From an uncultured Kangiella sp. (GTDB lineage: Bacteria; Pseudomonadota; Gammaproteobacteria; Enterobacterales; Kangiellaceae): 64,000 nt of DNA. Positions 27,693 to 37,080 of the stretch are shown piece by piece. The DNA is taken from contig CANMKR010000002.1 of the NCBI GenBank assembly GCA_947498625.1, positions 248,001 through 312,000 of the forward strand, written 5' to 3'. The position numbers were made by a program, and so were the translations under genes. The first letter of the stretch is position 1, and every line of letters starts with the position of its first letter. The notes under the pieces are model-generated. The model ran no database searches. It had not been told where the DNA came from and was given only the letters and a program-made list of their open reading frames with translations.

Positions 27693-30353
27693 TTAATCGA
27701 TATTAGTCTTAGCTGCTTGGCTTGAACTATGGCTAACTGATGCATCAAGAATGCTCTGCGTAATCATTTCACCCTCGGCGAATTCAATTCTAGTCATCTC
27801 AGTTAATGCTGGAATTGGATCGGAGGTCACTGCTCTTGCTGCAGGTGCTGATGCAGAAAGCTCTATTAGTTTGACTGCTTTTGGTTTTTCAATAGCAGTA
27901 ACTTGAGTTTCAACAACTGGCTGCTCAGTTTTTGTTTCATTCACAGCAGTTACGACAGCTTCTTTTACATCGGCTTTAGCTGCTTGAATAGCTTCAACTG
28001 GTTGAGCGTCTGTTAACTCAACACTGACACCGTTGGGTTTAACTTCATTCAGATTAAGATCATTCGAAGCAACTTTATCAGCGCCACCAATAACGGTCTT
28101 AACTGACTGTTCAAGTGACTTCTGCGCCTTATAAACCATTAACTCCTCTGGAGAAGCTTTTGGCTTACGAACCTTAGGTTCACTTTTTACTGGCGGCTTC
28201 GCTTGTGGCGCCTTTTGTGCGGCTTGATTTACTCCGACCGGAGCCGCCGCTTGTTTATTTGCTTCTGCAACATTTCCATCAACAGTAGCCATTCTTTCTA
28301 CACGAGTTTTTCGCTCTGGGCGAGGCGGGTGCTTAGGCTTTGCAGCTTGCGTATTTTTAGCTGCTTGCTTGTTGTGTGGCTTTTGACCTTTGTTGGCCTG
28401 TTGGTTTACCGGCTGCTTAGTTTGCTGCTTTTTATTATCTACAAAGTTTTGCTGTTTATTGTCAGCAGCTTTTGATGGTTTCTGTGGCTGCTTGTTTTGT
28501 TGATTATTTTTCTGGCCTTGTTGTTTATGGTCTTGACGATTTTTATTGTAATTACGATTACGGTTTTTACCTTGGTGGCGATTATTACGGTTATTTCTAC
28601 CACGGTTGCGGTTGTTATCACGGCTTTGTTTCTTTTTGTCATTACCCGTTAGTTTGTCCCATAAGCGCTTGAAGAAGCCGTCTTTTTTGTGTGTTTTAAC
28701 AGGTTTCTTTTTAACCGGTTTTTTAGCTTTTACTTTTTTCGGCGCTACTTGCTCAGCTGGCTCTGGTACTGATTGAATCGCTGCTTTTTCAATATTAGCG
28801 GCAAGATCAGGGTTAGTAGAGCGAACGTATTCAACTTGGCTTGGTGCATCGACCATGTCATAGCTAGAACCTTGATGAGCCTCATCCGCTTTAACACGCA
28901 ATACTTCATAATGCGGCGTGTCCATATGCGGATTAGGTACTACAATAATACGTACTTTTTGTTGCTTTTCGATTTGCTCAATCTTACGGCGTTTTTCATT
29001 GAGTAAGAAAGTTGCCAATTCAACCGGTGCTATCACATGCACTTCAGCGGTTGATTCTTTCATGGCTTCGTCGCCAACTAAGCGAAGAATGGATAAGCCT
29101 AAAGAATCAGTACCACGAATCACACCATGGCCTGTACAACGCGGACAAACGTGCTGACTTGACTCTTCTAAAGACGGACGTAAGCGCTGACGAGACATTT
29201 CTAATAGGCCGAATTTTGAAATGCGACCAATTTGGATTCGAGCACGATCACGCTTCACTGAATCTCTTAATACGTTCTCAACTTCTCTTTGATTGCGCGG
29301 AGGTCCCATATCAATAAAATCGATCACAATAAGGCCACCAATATCACGCAACCTTAATTGACGAGCAATTTCTTCCGCGGCTTCTTTGTTGGTGTGTAAT
29401 GCTGTTTCTTCAATATCACTACCTTTAGTAGCGCGAGCAGAGTTAATATCAATCGATAATAAGGCTTCAGTTTGGTCAAAAACTACTGAACCGCCAGAAG
29501 GTAAGCGAACTTCACGTTGGAAGGCGCTTTCGATTTGGCTTTCTACTTGGTAGCGATTAAATAAAGGAATATCATCTTGATAGAGCTTTATCTTGCGCAC
29601 AAAATCAGGACGTTGTTTAGCCAGTTCTGATTTCGCTAATTCAAAAATTTCTTTTCTATCGACTAAGATTTCGCCGATATCAGGACGTAAGTAATCACGA
29701 ATAGCGCGATTGATAACGTTTGATTCTTGATAGATAAAAAATGGAGCAGGGCGTTTGTCTGCTTCTTCTTTGATTCTGTTCCAGAAATTCAAAAGATAAG
29801 AAAAGTCACCATTAATCTCATCAAATTCTTTACCCACACCTGCGGTACGGATAATGCAGCCCATGCCTTTAGGGACATTAATTTGACTCATGACGGATTT
29901 TAGCTCTTGACGCTCTTCACCTTCAATACGACGAGAAATACCGCCTGCGCGAGAGTTATTGGGCATCAATACCATATAAGATCCGGCAAGGCTGATAGAT
30001 GTGGTTAAGGCTGCACCTTTATTACCACGCTCTTCCTTATCGATCTGAACGATGATTTCCTGACCTTCTTTTAGCGCATCCTTAATAGAAGGGCGGCCAC
30101 GTGAAGGTGGATTATGCATATATTCGCGGGCGACTTCTTTTAAGGGCAAGAAGCCGTGTCTTTCTGCGCCATAATCGACAAAGGCTGCTTCAAGACTTGG
30201 TTCAATACGGGTGACCTTACCCTTGTAGATATTGCCTTTTTTCTGCTCGCGACCTGCAAGTTCGATATCTAAATCGAATAATCTTTGGCCATCGACCAAA
30301 GCGACACGCATCTCTTCGTTATGATGAGTTGCGTTAATTAACATTCTTTTCAT
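27693..30353 (-). CDS. rne: Ribonuclease E
   Basis: RNase E is the endonuclease that initiates mRNA decay and processes rRNA and tRNA precursors. The 886-residue protein has the N-terminal catalytic half: S1 RNA-binding domain (about 35-125; [23 protein letters not shown] is the entry), the 5'-sensor and DNase I-like regions with catalytic aspartates in [12 protein letters not shown] and VIDFIDMG, and the zinc-link CPRCTGHG. The C-terminal half (about 530-886) is low-complexity: an N/R/Q/K-rich tract around residues 575-670, then A/K/P/V-rich sequence, the degradosome scaffold and RNA-binding region. A motif for binding enolase or PNPase could not be assigned by eye. It is divergent from rluC, as in E. 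coli. Confidence 0.96.
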   Translation of the reverse strand: MKRMLINATHHNEEMRVALVDGQRLFDLDIELAGREQKKGNIYKGKVTRIEPSLEAAFVDYGAERHGFLPLKEVAREYMHNPPSRGRPSIKDALKEGQEIIVQIDKEERGNKGAALTTSISLAGSYMVLMPNNSRAGGISRRIEGEERQELKSVMSQINVPKGMGCIIRTAGVGKEFDEINGDFSYLLNFWNRIKEEADKRPAPFFIYQESNVINRAIRDYLRPDIGEILVDRKEIFELAKSELAKQRPDFVRKIKLYQDDIPLFNRYQVESQIESAFQREVRLPSGGSVVFDQTEALLSIDINSARATKGSDIEETALHTNKEAAEEIARQLRLRDIGGLIVIDFIDMGPPRNQREVENVLRDSVKRDRARIQIGRISKFGLLEMSRQRLRPSLEESSQHVCPRCTGHGVIRGTDSLGLSILRLVGDEAMKESTAEVHVIAPVELATFLLNEKRRKIEQIEKQQKVRIIVVPNPHMDTPHYEVLRVKADEAHQGSSYDMVDAPSQVEYVRSTNPDLAANIEKAAIQSVPEPAEQVAPKKVKAKKPVKKKPVKTHKKDGFFKRLWDKLTGNDKKKQSRDNNRNRGRNNRNNRHQGKNRNRNYNKNRQDHKQQGQKNNQQNKQPQKPSKAADNKQQNFVDNKKQQTKQPVNQQANKGQKPHNKQAAKNTQAAKPKHPPRPERKTRVERMATVDGNVAEANKQAAAPVGVNQAAQKAPQAKPPVKSEPKVRKPKASPEELMVYKAQKSLEQSVKTVIGGADKVASNDLNLNEVKPNGVSVELTDAQPVEAIQAAKADVKEAVVTAVNETKTEQPVVETQVTAIEKPKAVKLIELSASAPAARAVTSDPIPALTEMTRIEFAEGEMITQSILDASVSHSSSQAAKTNID

Positions 30354-30922
30354 GATTGTCTCTCTATTTTTTAAATAGAATGCGACAGTAGGCAGGAGAA
30401 TTTTGAGGTAAAAACCAGAAAACAGAAAAGCCAGCTTCTTATTATAAGAAACTGTAGAGCTTACTCTCTATTGTCTTCCTTGAGTCATATAAACGACCAT
30501 ATTTTTATAAATATCATATAGTTAAATGCGATACTTAATGTTGATTTTTACTTATTAATGATGGGCTATTTTATGTCTTAAGGTCTATTTCTGTATTCAA
30601 ACCTGCACAAAAGAAGCCGATCTAACCGCGCTATTAATTCAATTCAAACAGTTCTTTTCTATACTGCTGATAGCGCTACTTTTATATTCCTGCTATTTCC
30701 GCATTCGGATATAACGTAAATTTTTCGCTTGGTATTTGTATCGCAGAGCTTTCTTGTATATGGCTATCATTAAACCAATATAAAGTGAAAGTTGCTCATC
30801 AAGCCTTTCATTGGAGCATTTGCTCACGGAAAGCATTATAGCCAGTCATAGCATGGGTAGCAATCTTTATCATGAATATAACTTATTGATTTTATTTTGA
30901 GCCTTGGGACATCTATTTTCCA
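30354..30922 (-). promoter_or_regulatory. rne 5' leader and divergent rne-rluC promoter region
   Basis: This 569-base gap holds no convincing gene. On the rne side the leader contains several short hairpins. TCTATTT-TTT-AAATAGA (30363-30379) lies immediately before the rne ribosome site GAGAG, and TTCTTA-TTA-TAAGAA lies at 30436-30450. The E. coli rne leader is also long and structured and mediates feedback control by RNase E itself. A similar role here is inferred from position and structure. I see nothing definite in the rluC-proximal 300 bases except the TATAGT box described separately. Confidence 0.5.
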
Positions 30923-30953
30923 ATGAAGGGGTGCTCAGCTAGCTTAAATTCCG

Positions 30954-30959
30954 GTATAG
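30954..30959 (+). promoter_or_regulatory. Candidate -10 box for a leaderless rluC transcript
   Basis: TATAGT ends eight bases before ATG 30968, so transcription would begin at or just before the start codon. No good -35 hexamer is present at 16-18 bases upstream, which lowers confidence. Confidence 0.4.
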
Positions 30960-30967
30960 TGCGCTGC

Positions 30968-31933
30968 ATGAGCGAAATCTCCTATCCAAAAGTGCAATTT
31001 GTTGAAGTGCAGCCTGAAGAAGCAGGACAGCGAATTGACAATTTCTTGGTAAAAAAACTCAAAGGCGTCCCCAAAAGCCGTATTTATAAAATGCTGCGTA
31101 AAGGTGAAGTTAGGATCAACAAGGGCCGAGTAAAAGCCGAGTACAAAATCGTTGAAGGTGATTCAGTGCGTATTCCGCCGGTCAGAGTCTCCGAATCTAA
31201 AACAGACGTGCCCACAGGTTTAAACAAAGTTCAAAACTTAGAAAAAGCTATTATCTATGAAGATGAGCGGGTGATAGTGCTGAATAAACCGCATGGTATG
31301 GCGGTGCATGGCGGCAGCGGCATGAGTTATGGTGTGATTGAAGCCTTACGAGCACTTAGACCGAAAGCGCCTTATCTAGAGTTAGTTCATAGACTCGATA
31401 GGGATACTTCGGGATGTTTATTGATAGCAAAAAAACGCAGTGCCTTACGTTATTTGCATCAGCAATTGCAAAAAAAAACTATGACTAAGCGTTATTGGGC
31501 GCTAGTTAATGGCCTATGGTCAGAAAAATTGAAACAAGTGGACGCGCCTTTGGCAAAGAATCAAGTCAAGTCTGGTGAACGCTTGGTTCGAGTTACTGAG
31601 GAAGGTAAAGCCTCATTGACTTCATTTCGAGTGATTGAAAAGTTTAATAGTTTTAGTTTGGTTTCCGCGGAGCCGATTACTGGGCGGACTCACCAAATCA
31701 GGGTGCATGCACAATACGTTGGTCATGGTTTAGTTGGCGACCCAAAATACGGAGTTGACCAAATCAATCAATCGCTTAAGTCTAATAAGCTGTCAGAACG
31801 CTTATTCTTACACGCTTATTCTTTAAAGTTCAAAATCCAAGTAGATACTAAACCGATTACCGTCGAAGCACCTTTGCCTGAGGAGTTGGAAAAAACTTTA
31901 ACTTACCTTCGAGCAGGGAATACTATTGGCTAA
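30968..31933 (+). CDS. rluC: 23S rRNA pseudouridine synthase RluC
   Basis: RluC makes pseudouridines 955, 2504 and 2580 in 23S rRNA (E. coli numbering). The 321-residue protein has an N-terminal S4 domain (EEAGQRIDNFLVKKLKGVPK, then MLRKGEVRINKGR) and a catalytic domain with the conserved aspartate in VHRLDRDTSGCLL and the later GRTHQIRVH. I chose ATG 30968 because the sequence from there aligns end to end with known RluC. An in-frame ATG at 30923 would add 15 residues with no family match and would place the TATAGT box inside the gene. It overlaps the next gene by eight bases. Divergence from rne is the classic arrangement. Confidence 0.95.
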   Translation: MSEISYPKVQFVEVQPEEAGQRIDNFLVKKLKGVPKSRIYKMLRKGEVRINKGRVKAEYKIVEGDSVRIPPVRVSESKTDVPTGLNKVQNLEKAIIYEDERVIVLNKPHGMAVHGGSGMSYGVIEALRALRPKAPYLELVHRLDRDTSGCLLIAKKRSALRYLHQQLQKKTMTKRYWALVNGLWSEKLKQVDAPLAKNQVKSGERLVRVTEEGKASLTSFRVIEKFNSFSLVSAEPITGRTHQIRVHAQYVGHGLVGDPKYGVDQINQSLKSNKLSERLFLHAYSLKFKIQVDTKPITVEAPLPEELEKTLTYLRAGNTIG

Positions 31934-32582
31934 ACCGCTTACTGGTATCAAGCTAATCGTGTTTGACTGGGATGGTACTATTATGGACTCCACTGGTCGA
32001 ATCGTTTCAGCTATGCAAGAATCTGCACGCCGGCTTGATTTATTAGTACCAACGGATGAGGCTGTAAAAGGAATTATAGGGCTCGGTTTAACGGAGTGCT
32101 TAAATATCTTATTTCCCGATCTCGGATGTCATAAAGCCATCACTGAAGAATATCGTTATCAGTATGTAGAAGCTGATCAAACACCAACCCCAGTATTTGA
32201 AGGTGTGGAAGAGGTTCTACAAACACTTAAAGCAAAAGGCCACATGCTAGCCGTTGCCACGGGTAAAGCACGTCATGGTTTAGATAGGGTTTTGGATGAA
32301 TCAGGATTAAGGCATTATTTTGAGCATACTATTGGCGCTGATGAAGTGGATAACGCAAAACCTGCACCTGATATGCTCGATGTTTTAATGCAAAAAACCA
32401 ATACCAAGCCTAAAGAAGTCGTTATGATTGGCGACACCAGTTTTGACTTAGAAATGGCTAATAGTGCAGGAGCTTATTCGATTGGAGTTACTTTTGGTGC
32501 TCAAACAAAAAGTAAACTAATAGCTTTTCAACCGTATAAATTGATTGATTCATTTAGTGAGCTTGTAAAGATAACTCTTTGA
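31926..32582 (+). CDS. HAD-superfamily phosphatase (phosphoglycolate phosphatase-like)
   Basis: This 218-residue cytoplasmic HAD hydrolase has motif I FDWDGTIMDS (nucleophile Asp and acid Asp), motif II in VATGKAR, a lysine in NAKPAPDML (motif III) and motif IV GDTSFDLEMA, with an alpha-helical cap between motifs I and II (about 20-90). It resembles Gph/PGMB-type enzymes, but the substrate is not clear. The start is a TTG at 31926 overlapping the rluC stop, preceded six bases earlier by AGGGA. No ATG upstream is available, and the first strand begins within ten residues. The rluC-HAD pair is common in gammaproteobacteria. Confidence 0.9.
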   Translation: MAKPLTGIKLIVFDWDGTIMDSTGRIVSAMQESARRLDLLVPTDEAVKGIIGLGLTECLNILFPDLGCHKAITEEYRYQYVEADQTPTPVFEGVEEVLQTLKAKGHMLAVATGKARHGLDRVLDESGLRHYFEHTIGADEVDNAKPAPDMLDVLMQKTNTKPKEVVMIGDTSFDLEMANSAGAYSIGVTFGAQTKSKLIAFQPYKLIDSFSELVKITL

Positions 32583-32632
32583 AAAGTAATACCTTACTGT
32601 TAATCTTATAGATAAGTAGCTTTTATAGAAAA

Positions 32633-34351
32633 ATGACTCTTATGAAAAAAACTTTCTATTTGTTTATATTATTAAGCTTTCAAGCTATATCTTCAATTTC
32701 TTATGCTTCTGAAGATGAAGAGCGCGTAGTAATACTGTCTCATGGTCCAATGCCTCCTTGGGCAGAGATGCATCATAGTTCGGATACAAACAGTTTAAAT
32801 CTTAATACCCAATCTGGTAGCTTACTCTATTCAGTAGATCATCGTAATTTATATGTAATAGACAAAAACAGTTCAAAGTTATTGGATATAGTTAATATAA
32901 ACCCTTTGAATGAGGACTGGGTTTTTCATATTGGAGTCAAAAACGGCCTGCTGGTGGTTTTTGGTTTTAGCCCTAAGCTACAGGCCAATAAAATTATTCG
33001 CTACAAAGAAAGCCAAGGTGTGATAAAGCAATTAGATCATTATGTAGTTGAGTTTCTACCTAACGAGTATGATGGAATCAATAATTTTAATTCTCCTTTA
33101 ATTGTCGGCAACAAGATAGTTGTTCACTATGAGTCGAGAGACTTTCTCAGCTTCAAAGTCTTTAAAGTTAACGCTAAGGGTAAAAAGTTAGTTCGGGATT
33201 TACATTTAAAAAATCTCGATGAAAAAAACTTTAGCGATATCACAGTATTTTTTGATGTTTTCAGGCAAAACATGGACATACGAGAAGTTTTGCAAAATGA
33301 TGGATATTCTTGGAATGGTGTTGATGGCTATAAGGCATATCAACAAGTATATTCAGAGGATATTAAGAAATTTGATAAGGAGTCGACACTTTATAGTGAT
33401 TATTTTTCGTTTATAACCAACCATTATGTTTATCAGCAACAAAGTGAAGCTCCTTATAATTATTTGCTGACTTTAGACTTTGATTCTGAAAGCTTTTCCT
33501 TTAGACCGTTCGATAAACTCCCCAAAGGCGACTGGGACATAGATTTCTACCCATCCGCAAATAGCCAGATAACTAATCATAGTTTTAGTGCTTCTAATCC
33601 AAAAGGAGAAGAAATGCAGTTATTCTTAAACGAAGATTGGTCTCCTCGGCTAATTGTTCCTATTGCAAATCCTAGAGGCTGGTTTTCACAATATTCAGCA
33701 TTCAATAAGACTTATTTCTTTATTGCTGACGACTCCTACCGTTCAAAAGATATTGAGCTACAAACAAGCTTATATTATGTAGATGAATATGATGCTGAAA
33801 TGAAATCTGTCGACTTAAAGCATAGTATAAATACAGTAATGAGAGTTGATAGCTTGTTAATTATTCAAGGCAATGATAAGAGCGGAGTTCTAAATATAAC
33901 TATTATAGATCCTAATGACCATCAAATAATAAGCTCTAAGAAGGTAAAAGGTTATGTTGATGTTTTAGCTGATGAAATCAAATCTATTAAACTGGATGAC
34001 AATAAGTATGTCTTGATGGCTTGGGCTGCGACAAAAGAAAACGTAAAAAAATATGAACAAGATTTTGAAATGAAAGATGAGTATGGTAATGATTATGAAT
34101 TATTACTATTATCTTTTGATAAAGGTAAAATCAAGGTTGTTGGTAATGAGAACTTGGACGTACTAGATAATAATCATTGTATAAATCACTGTATGGAAGA
34201 CCCAAAAGATTTCTGGGACAACCGCAGAATTTTATTGAATGATACTCAAGTTATTATTAGAAAAGGCTCAGATGTCGATTTCATTAATTTCGACACTAAT
34301 TTTAAATATCAAAAAACGACTTTAGTACTTCCTAATTCAAATGGCTCTTAA
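32633..34351 (+). CDS. Secreted protein of unknown function
   Basis: I do not recognise a family. The 572-residue product starts with a signal peptide (KKTFYLFILLSFQAISSISYAS; ATG 32633 or 32642), so it is exported. The mature part is rich in Asp, Asn, Tyr and Ser. It shows repeated strand-like units of the type LLYSVDHRNLYVIDKNSSKLLDI scattered along its length, which could be a beta-propeller, but that is only an impression. There are two cysteines close together in NNHCINHCMED near the C-terminus, possibly a disulfide or metal site. The last 11 bases overlap the start of yaeQ, so the genes may be co-transcribed. Confidence 0.7.
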   Translation: MTLMKKTFYLFILLSFQAISSISYASEDEERVVILSHGPMPPWAEMHHSSDTNSLNLNTQSGSLLYSVDHRNLYVIDKNSSKLLDIVNINPLNEDWVFHIGVKNGLLVVFGFSPKLQANKIIRYKESQGVIKQLDHYVVEFLPNEYDGINNFNSPLIVGNKIVVHYESRDFLSFKVFKVNAKGKKLVRDLHLKNLDEKNFSDITVFFDVFRQNMDIREVLQNDGYSWNGVDGYKAYQQVYSEDIKKFDKESTLYSDYFSFITNHYVYQQQSEAPYNYLLTLDFDSESFSFRPFDKLPKGDWDIDFYPSANSQITNHSFSASNPKGEEMQLFLNEDWSPRLIVPIANPRGWFSQYSAFNKTYFFIADDSYRSKDIELQTSLYYVDEYDAEMKSVDLKHSINTVMRVDSLLIIQGNDKSGVLNITIIDPNDHQIISSKKVKGYVDVLADEIKSIKLDDNKYVLMAWAATKENVKKYEQDFEMKDEYGNDYELLLLSFDKGKIKVVGNENLDVLDNNHCINHCMEDPKDFWDNRRILLNDTQVIIRKGSDVDFINFDTNFKYQKTTLVLPNSNGS

Positions 34352-34877
34352 AGCTACGATTTTTAAAGCAACGGTCAATATTTCAGATTTGGATAACCAT
34401 TATTATGATGAGTTAAATCTAACCATTGCGCAGCATCCGTCGGAAAGTGATAAGCGAATGATGGTTCGTTTGGTAGCTTATATTTTAAATGTTCAAGAGC
34501 GACTGGAGTTCACTAAGGGTTTATCAGAAGAGGGTGAGCCGGAAATTTGGGCTAAGAATTACACAGATGATATCGAGTTATGGATTGATTTAGGTCGTCC
34601 TGATGAAACTCGCCTAAGAAAGGCCAGCCATAAAGCGCAAAAAGTGTTGGTTTATAGTTACGATGAGAATGCTAGCGCCATATGGTGGAAAGCTTTAGCT
34701 AATAAGGTTAGAGATTATAAAAACTTAGAAGTTTATGCATTTAGCGATGAGCAAGTGGCAGGGTTAGAGTCTATGATAGAGCGGACGATGCAATTGCAGG
34801 CCACCATAGAGGATGGCCAGCTATGGCTCAGTAACAATGAAATTAGTCAGTTGATCGAGGTGAGTAAGTTCCAATAA
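34341..34877 (+). CDS. yaeQ: YaeQ family protein
   Basis: This 178-residue cytoplasmic protein of the YaeQ family has a PD-(D/E)XK-nuclease-like fold. In E. coli YaeQ was reported as a suppressor related to RfaH function, but the activity is not settled. The family signature is clear: MALKATIFKATVNISDLDNH, then ESDKRMMVRLVAYIL, the acidic-lysine arrangement in GEPEIWAKNYTDDIELWIDLG, and RKASHKAQKVLVYSY. The ATG lies inside the end of the preceding secreted-protein gene (11-base overlap). A hairpin with a T run spans the stop codon. Confidence 0.9.
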   Translation: MALKATIFKATVNISDLDNHYYDELNLTIAQHPSESDKRMMVRLVAYILNVQERLEFTKGLSEEGEPEIWAKNYTDDIELWIDLGRPDETRLRKASHKAQKVLVYSYDENASAIWWKALANKVRDYKNLEVYAFSDEQVAGLESMIERTMQLQATIEDGQLWLSNNEISQLIEVSKFQ

Positions 34878-34897
34878 TGGAAACTACTCTTTTTTTA
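34862..34897 (+). terminator. Probable terminator at the end of yaeQ
   Basis: GAGTA and TTCCA pair with TGGAA and TACTC across a small internal loop, with ATAA as apical loop containing the yaeQ stop. Seven or more T follow. It also lies at the tail of the facing gene. Confidence 0.5.
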
Positions 34898-35795
34898 GAT
34901 AATGTTGAAGTACTGCAAACTGTCCATTTTTTATCAATAAATCATAAAAAGACTCAGGACGATTGTCTGCGTCTAGTAGCGGCTTAAACCGTTTCTTAAA
35001 TTGATTTCTAATGGCCATATAAGCATCACGGCGTTTCATCACGTCTTTGTATAATCTAATCTCACTATCAATTTTGCTATGCTTTAATATATCTCTTTGA
35101 ATTCCGAATCCAACCATGGTTGCTAAAATAGTATCACCGTAATTTTCCAGTCTTAAGCCTAGCGTTAAACATAAATCCTTCCATTCATAGCTTTTTTTTG
35201 CTGCTTTAGGACAAAAACTCATTAGTTTGCTGTAATAATGTGGATATTTTGATAGTGCTATATTTTCTGCAGTTGAGTTGAGAATGTTGCTGGGGAAACC
35301 TTGATATTTTAATACTTTGCGTGCCAATTGAAGTTTTTGTAAGTAATAGCTATTGGTTTCGTTAGTACGAAGCCCTTTTTGTAAAGACTGGAATGCTGAA
35401 TGCCATTGTTCATTTTCAAAGTTGTTAACGAACAAGTATAAATATGGTTCTATATTATTATGGTCGTTATCAGCCAGCTTTATTGTATATTCATCTTTTT
35501 GACAAAGTTCTGAGGCTAGAGCATTTAAGCAATAATAAACTGCAAGTTGGTAAGGTAAAACTTTTAATTCAGAAACAATAAGAGCTTTTTCTAAAAGTTT
35601 TGGAGTTAAACTCGGAGCTAATTCCTCAGCTAACATTGATGCGACTAAGAGTTCATTGATTTTATCGCTATCAAGGCTTCTTTTGATTATAGTATGGCCA
35701 ATATTGTTGTCGATTTGTTCGGCATCTGCTGCTAATGAAATAGAAAAACTTAATAGAAAGCAACAGTATGAAAACTTCAAATACCTATAAATCAA
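34884..35795 (-). CDS. Exported protein of unknown function
   Basis: No family is recognised. The 303-residue product begins at TTG 35795 with a signal-like segment (YLKFSYCCFLLSFSISLAADAEQ spans it), so it is probably periplasmic. The mature part is helical and leucine/lysine-rich, with segments such as LLVASMLAEELAPSLTPKLL and WHSAFQSLQKGLRTNETNSY that recall tetratricopeptide-like helical hairpins, though no clean repeat can be aligned by eye. It follows the peroxiredoxin gene by nine bases on the same strand, so the two are probably co-transcribed. The start is uncertain because no ribosome site stands out. Confidence 0.65.
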   Translation of the reverse strand: MIYRYLKFSYCCFLLSFSISLAADAEQIDNNIGHTIIKRSLDSDKINELLVASMLAEELAPSLTPKLLEKALIVSELKVLPYQLAVYYCLNALASELCQKDEYTIKLADNDHNNIEPYLYLFVNNFENEQWHSAFQSLQKGLRTNETNSYYLQKLQLARKVLKYQGFPSNILNSTAENIALSKYPHYYSKLMSFCPKAAKKSYEWKDLCLTLGLRLENYGDTILATMVGFGIQRDILKHSKIDSEIRLYKDVMKRRDAYMAIRNQFKKRFKPLLDADNRPESFYDLLIKNGQFAVLQHYLKKE

Positions 35796-35804
35796 ACTAC
35801 TAGA

Positions 35805-36326
35805 TTAACCCAAGTCTTTTTGTAGTTCTTTTAACTTAGCCATAACATTGGTGGCATGCTCTGATGGGCTAACTTTTTCGAAGTGATATACAATGCCACC
35901 AGCAGGGTCAATAATAAAGGTTTCACGCTTGGTGTATTCCACTGGGCCAAAACCGCCTAAAACTTTATAAGACTCTGCGGCAGATTTTTTTGTATCGGAT
36001 AAAATATCAAAAGGCAGTTGGTACTGTTTACTGAAACCTTTGTGCGACTCATTATCATCTAATGAAACCCCCACAATTTCTGCATTGATTGCTTTAAATT
36101 TTTCGTAATTATCTCTAAACTTTTTAGCTTCTGTGGTGCAACCTGGCGTGTTGTTTTTAGGGTAAAAGTACAATACTAGCCATTGCCCTTTATAATCTTC
36201 AAGCGACTTGTATGAACCGTTTTGCGACATGAGCTTAAAGTTAGGTGCTAATTGGCCTACAAATTCGCTAGCAGATGCGGTAAAAGGTAGAGCCAGCAAG
36301 GCAGTAACAATTAATAATTTTTTCAT
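35805..36326 (-). CDS. Exported Bcp/PrxQ-type peroxiredoxin with a single cysteine
   Basis: This thiol peroxidase reduces hydroperoxides. The 173-residue protein has a signal peptide (KKLLIVTALLALPFTASAS), then a thioredoxin fold of the AhpC/TSA class. The peroxidatic Cys63 is in NTPGCTTEAKKFRD. In E. coli Bcp the resolving cysteine lies five residues later; here that position is a lysine and there is no other cysteine in the protein, so it must work as a one-Cys enzyme or use an external thiol. Export to the periplasm is also unusual for Bcp. It is the first gene of a two-gene operon with an unknown exported protein. Confidence 0.9.
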   Translation of the reverse strand: MKKLLIVTALLALPFTASASEFVGQLAPNFKLMSQNGSYKSLEDYKGQWLVLYFYPKNNTPGCTTEAKKFRDNYEKFKAINAEIVGVSLDDNESHKGFSKQYQLPFDILSDTKKSAAESYKVLGGFGPVEYTKRETFIIDPAGGIVYHFEKVSPSEHATNVMAKLKELQKDLG

Positions 36327-36441
36327 AGTAGTAGCGTCTTAGTAAAAGTTTCGAGTAAATACCTGTAAAAGGTATCAATAAAAGTCATCATGCTATGTGT
36401 CTGTTATAACACTATAATAACTTATTCCTAGAGGTGTGAAT

Positions 36442-37002
36442 ATGTTGTCGAAAAGTTCAATAAGCAAGGTTAAGTATCAGATCCCTTTATTGGAAACTGA
36501 GCGGTTATACTTGCGCGAGTTCAGATTAGAAGATTTTGATACTTATGCCGATTTAGTTGCCGATCCAGTATTTAGGCGCTATTTAGGTAACGGCGATCTG
36601 CTTAATCGAGAAATGGCTTGGCGTGCCTATACGGCCATGATTGGTCACTGGGTATTGCGCGGTTTTGGTTTTTGGGCGTTAGAAGACAAGGCAACGGGTG
36701 AATATGTTGGTCATGTGGGTATTCATTATCCCGAAGATTGGCCAGATGTGGAGATAGGATGGGGTATTAATCCGAAGTTTCAAAATCTTGGTTATGCCCA
36801 TGAAGCTGCCAAAAAAGCCATGCAATTTGGCTTTGAAGAATTGGGCTTTGAGCATTTGATCAGTTTAATTGTCGAAGGCAATCGGCCATCGGTAAAACTG
36901 GCTAAAAAGTTGAGTGAAAAATACACAAAAACCATAGAGATGATGGGGTTAAATGTAGAAGTTTATAGGATCACACGGCAAGAATACTTGGCGACTAAAT
37001 AG
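36442..37002 (+). CDS. GNAT family N-acetyltransferase (RimJ/RimL-like)
   Basis: This 186-residue acetyl-CoA-dependent acetyltransferase is of the Acetyltransf_3 type. It opens with the RimJ/RimL-like ETERLYLREFRLEDFDTYADLVAD. Other motifs are GFWALEDKATGEYVGHVG and the acetyl-CoA loop region EIGWGINPKFQNLGYAHEAA, followed by NRPSVKLAKKL near the end. The substrate could be a protein N-terminus or a small molecule. ATG 36442 has GAGGT six bases upstream; a GTG at 36436 is in frame but would overlap that site. It is transcribed alone upstream of recA, separated by 179 bases. Confidence 0.88.
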   Translation: MLSKSSISKVKYQIPLLETERLYLREFRLEDFDTYADLVADPVFRRYLGNGDLLNREMAWRAYTAMIGHWVLRGFGFWALEDKATGEYVGHVGIHYPEDWPDVEIGWGINPKFQNLGYAHEAAKKAMQFGFEELGFEHLISLIVEGNRPSVKLAKKLSEKYTKTIEMMGLNVEVYRITRQEYLATK

Positions 37003-37064
37003 TTAAAACTAGAAGCTTTTTACAAATATTAAGAACTTACAAGGTTAATGGTCAAATTCTTACT

Positions 37065-37080
37065 CATTTCCTGAGAAATG
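37065..37080. promoter_or_regulatory. Perfect dyad upstream of recA
   Basis: CATTTC-CTGA-GAAATG lies about 100 bases before the recA start, next to a weak promoter-like pair TTACTA (37085-37090) and AATAAT (37108-37113). No CTGT-N8-ACAG LexA box is found between 37003 and 37181. The dyad is a candidate operator only. Confidence 0.35.

Noticed and set aside
28203-28672. Several plus-strand and alternate-frame open stretches across the rne 3' half
   Set aside because: They arise from the low-complexity N/R/Q/K-rich RNase E tail; their cysteine/tyrosine-rich sequences look like frame artefacts.
30600-30922. Possible remnant gene or mobile element in the rne-rluC gap
   Set aside because: No frame of useful length, no terminal repeats and no recognisable motif were found.
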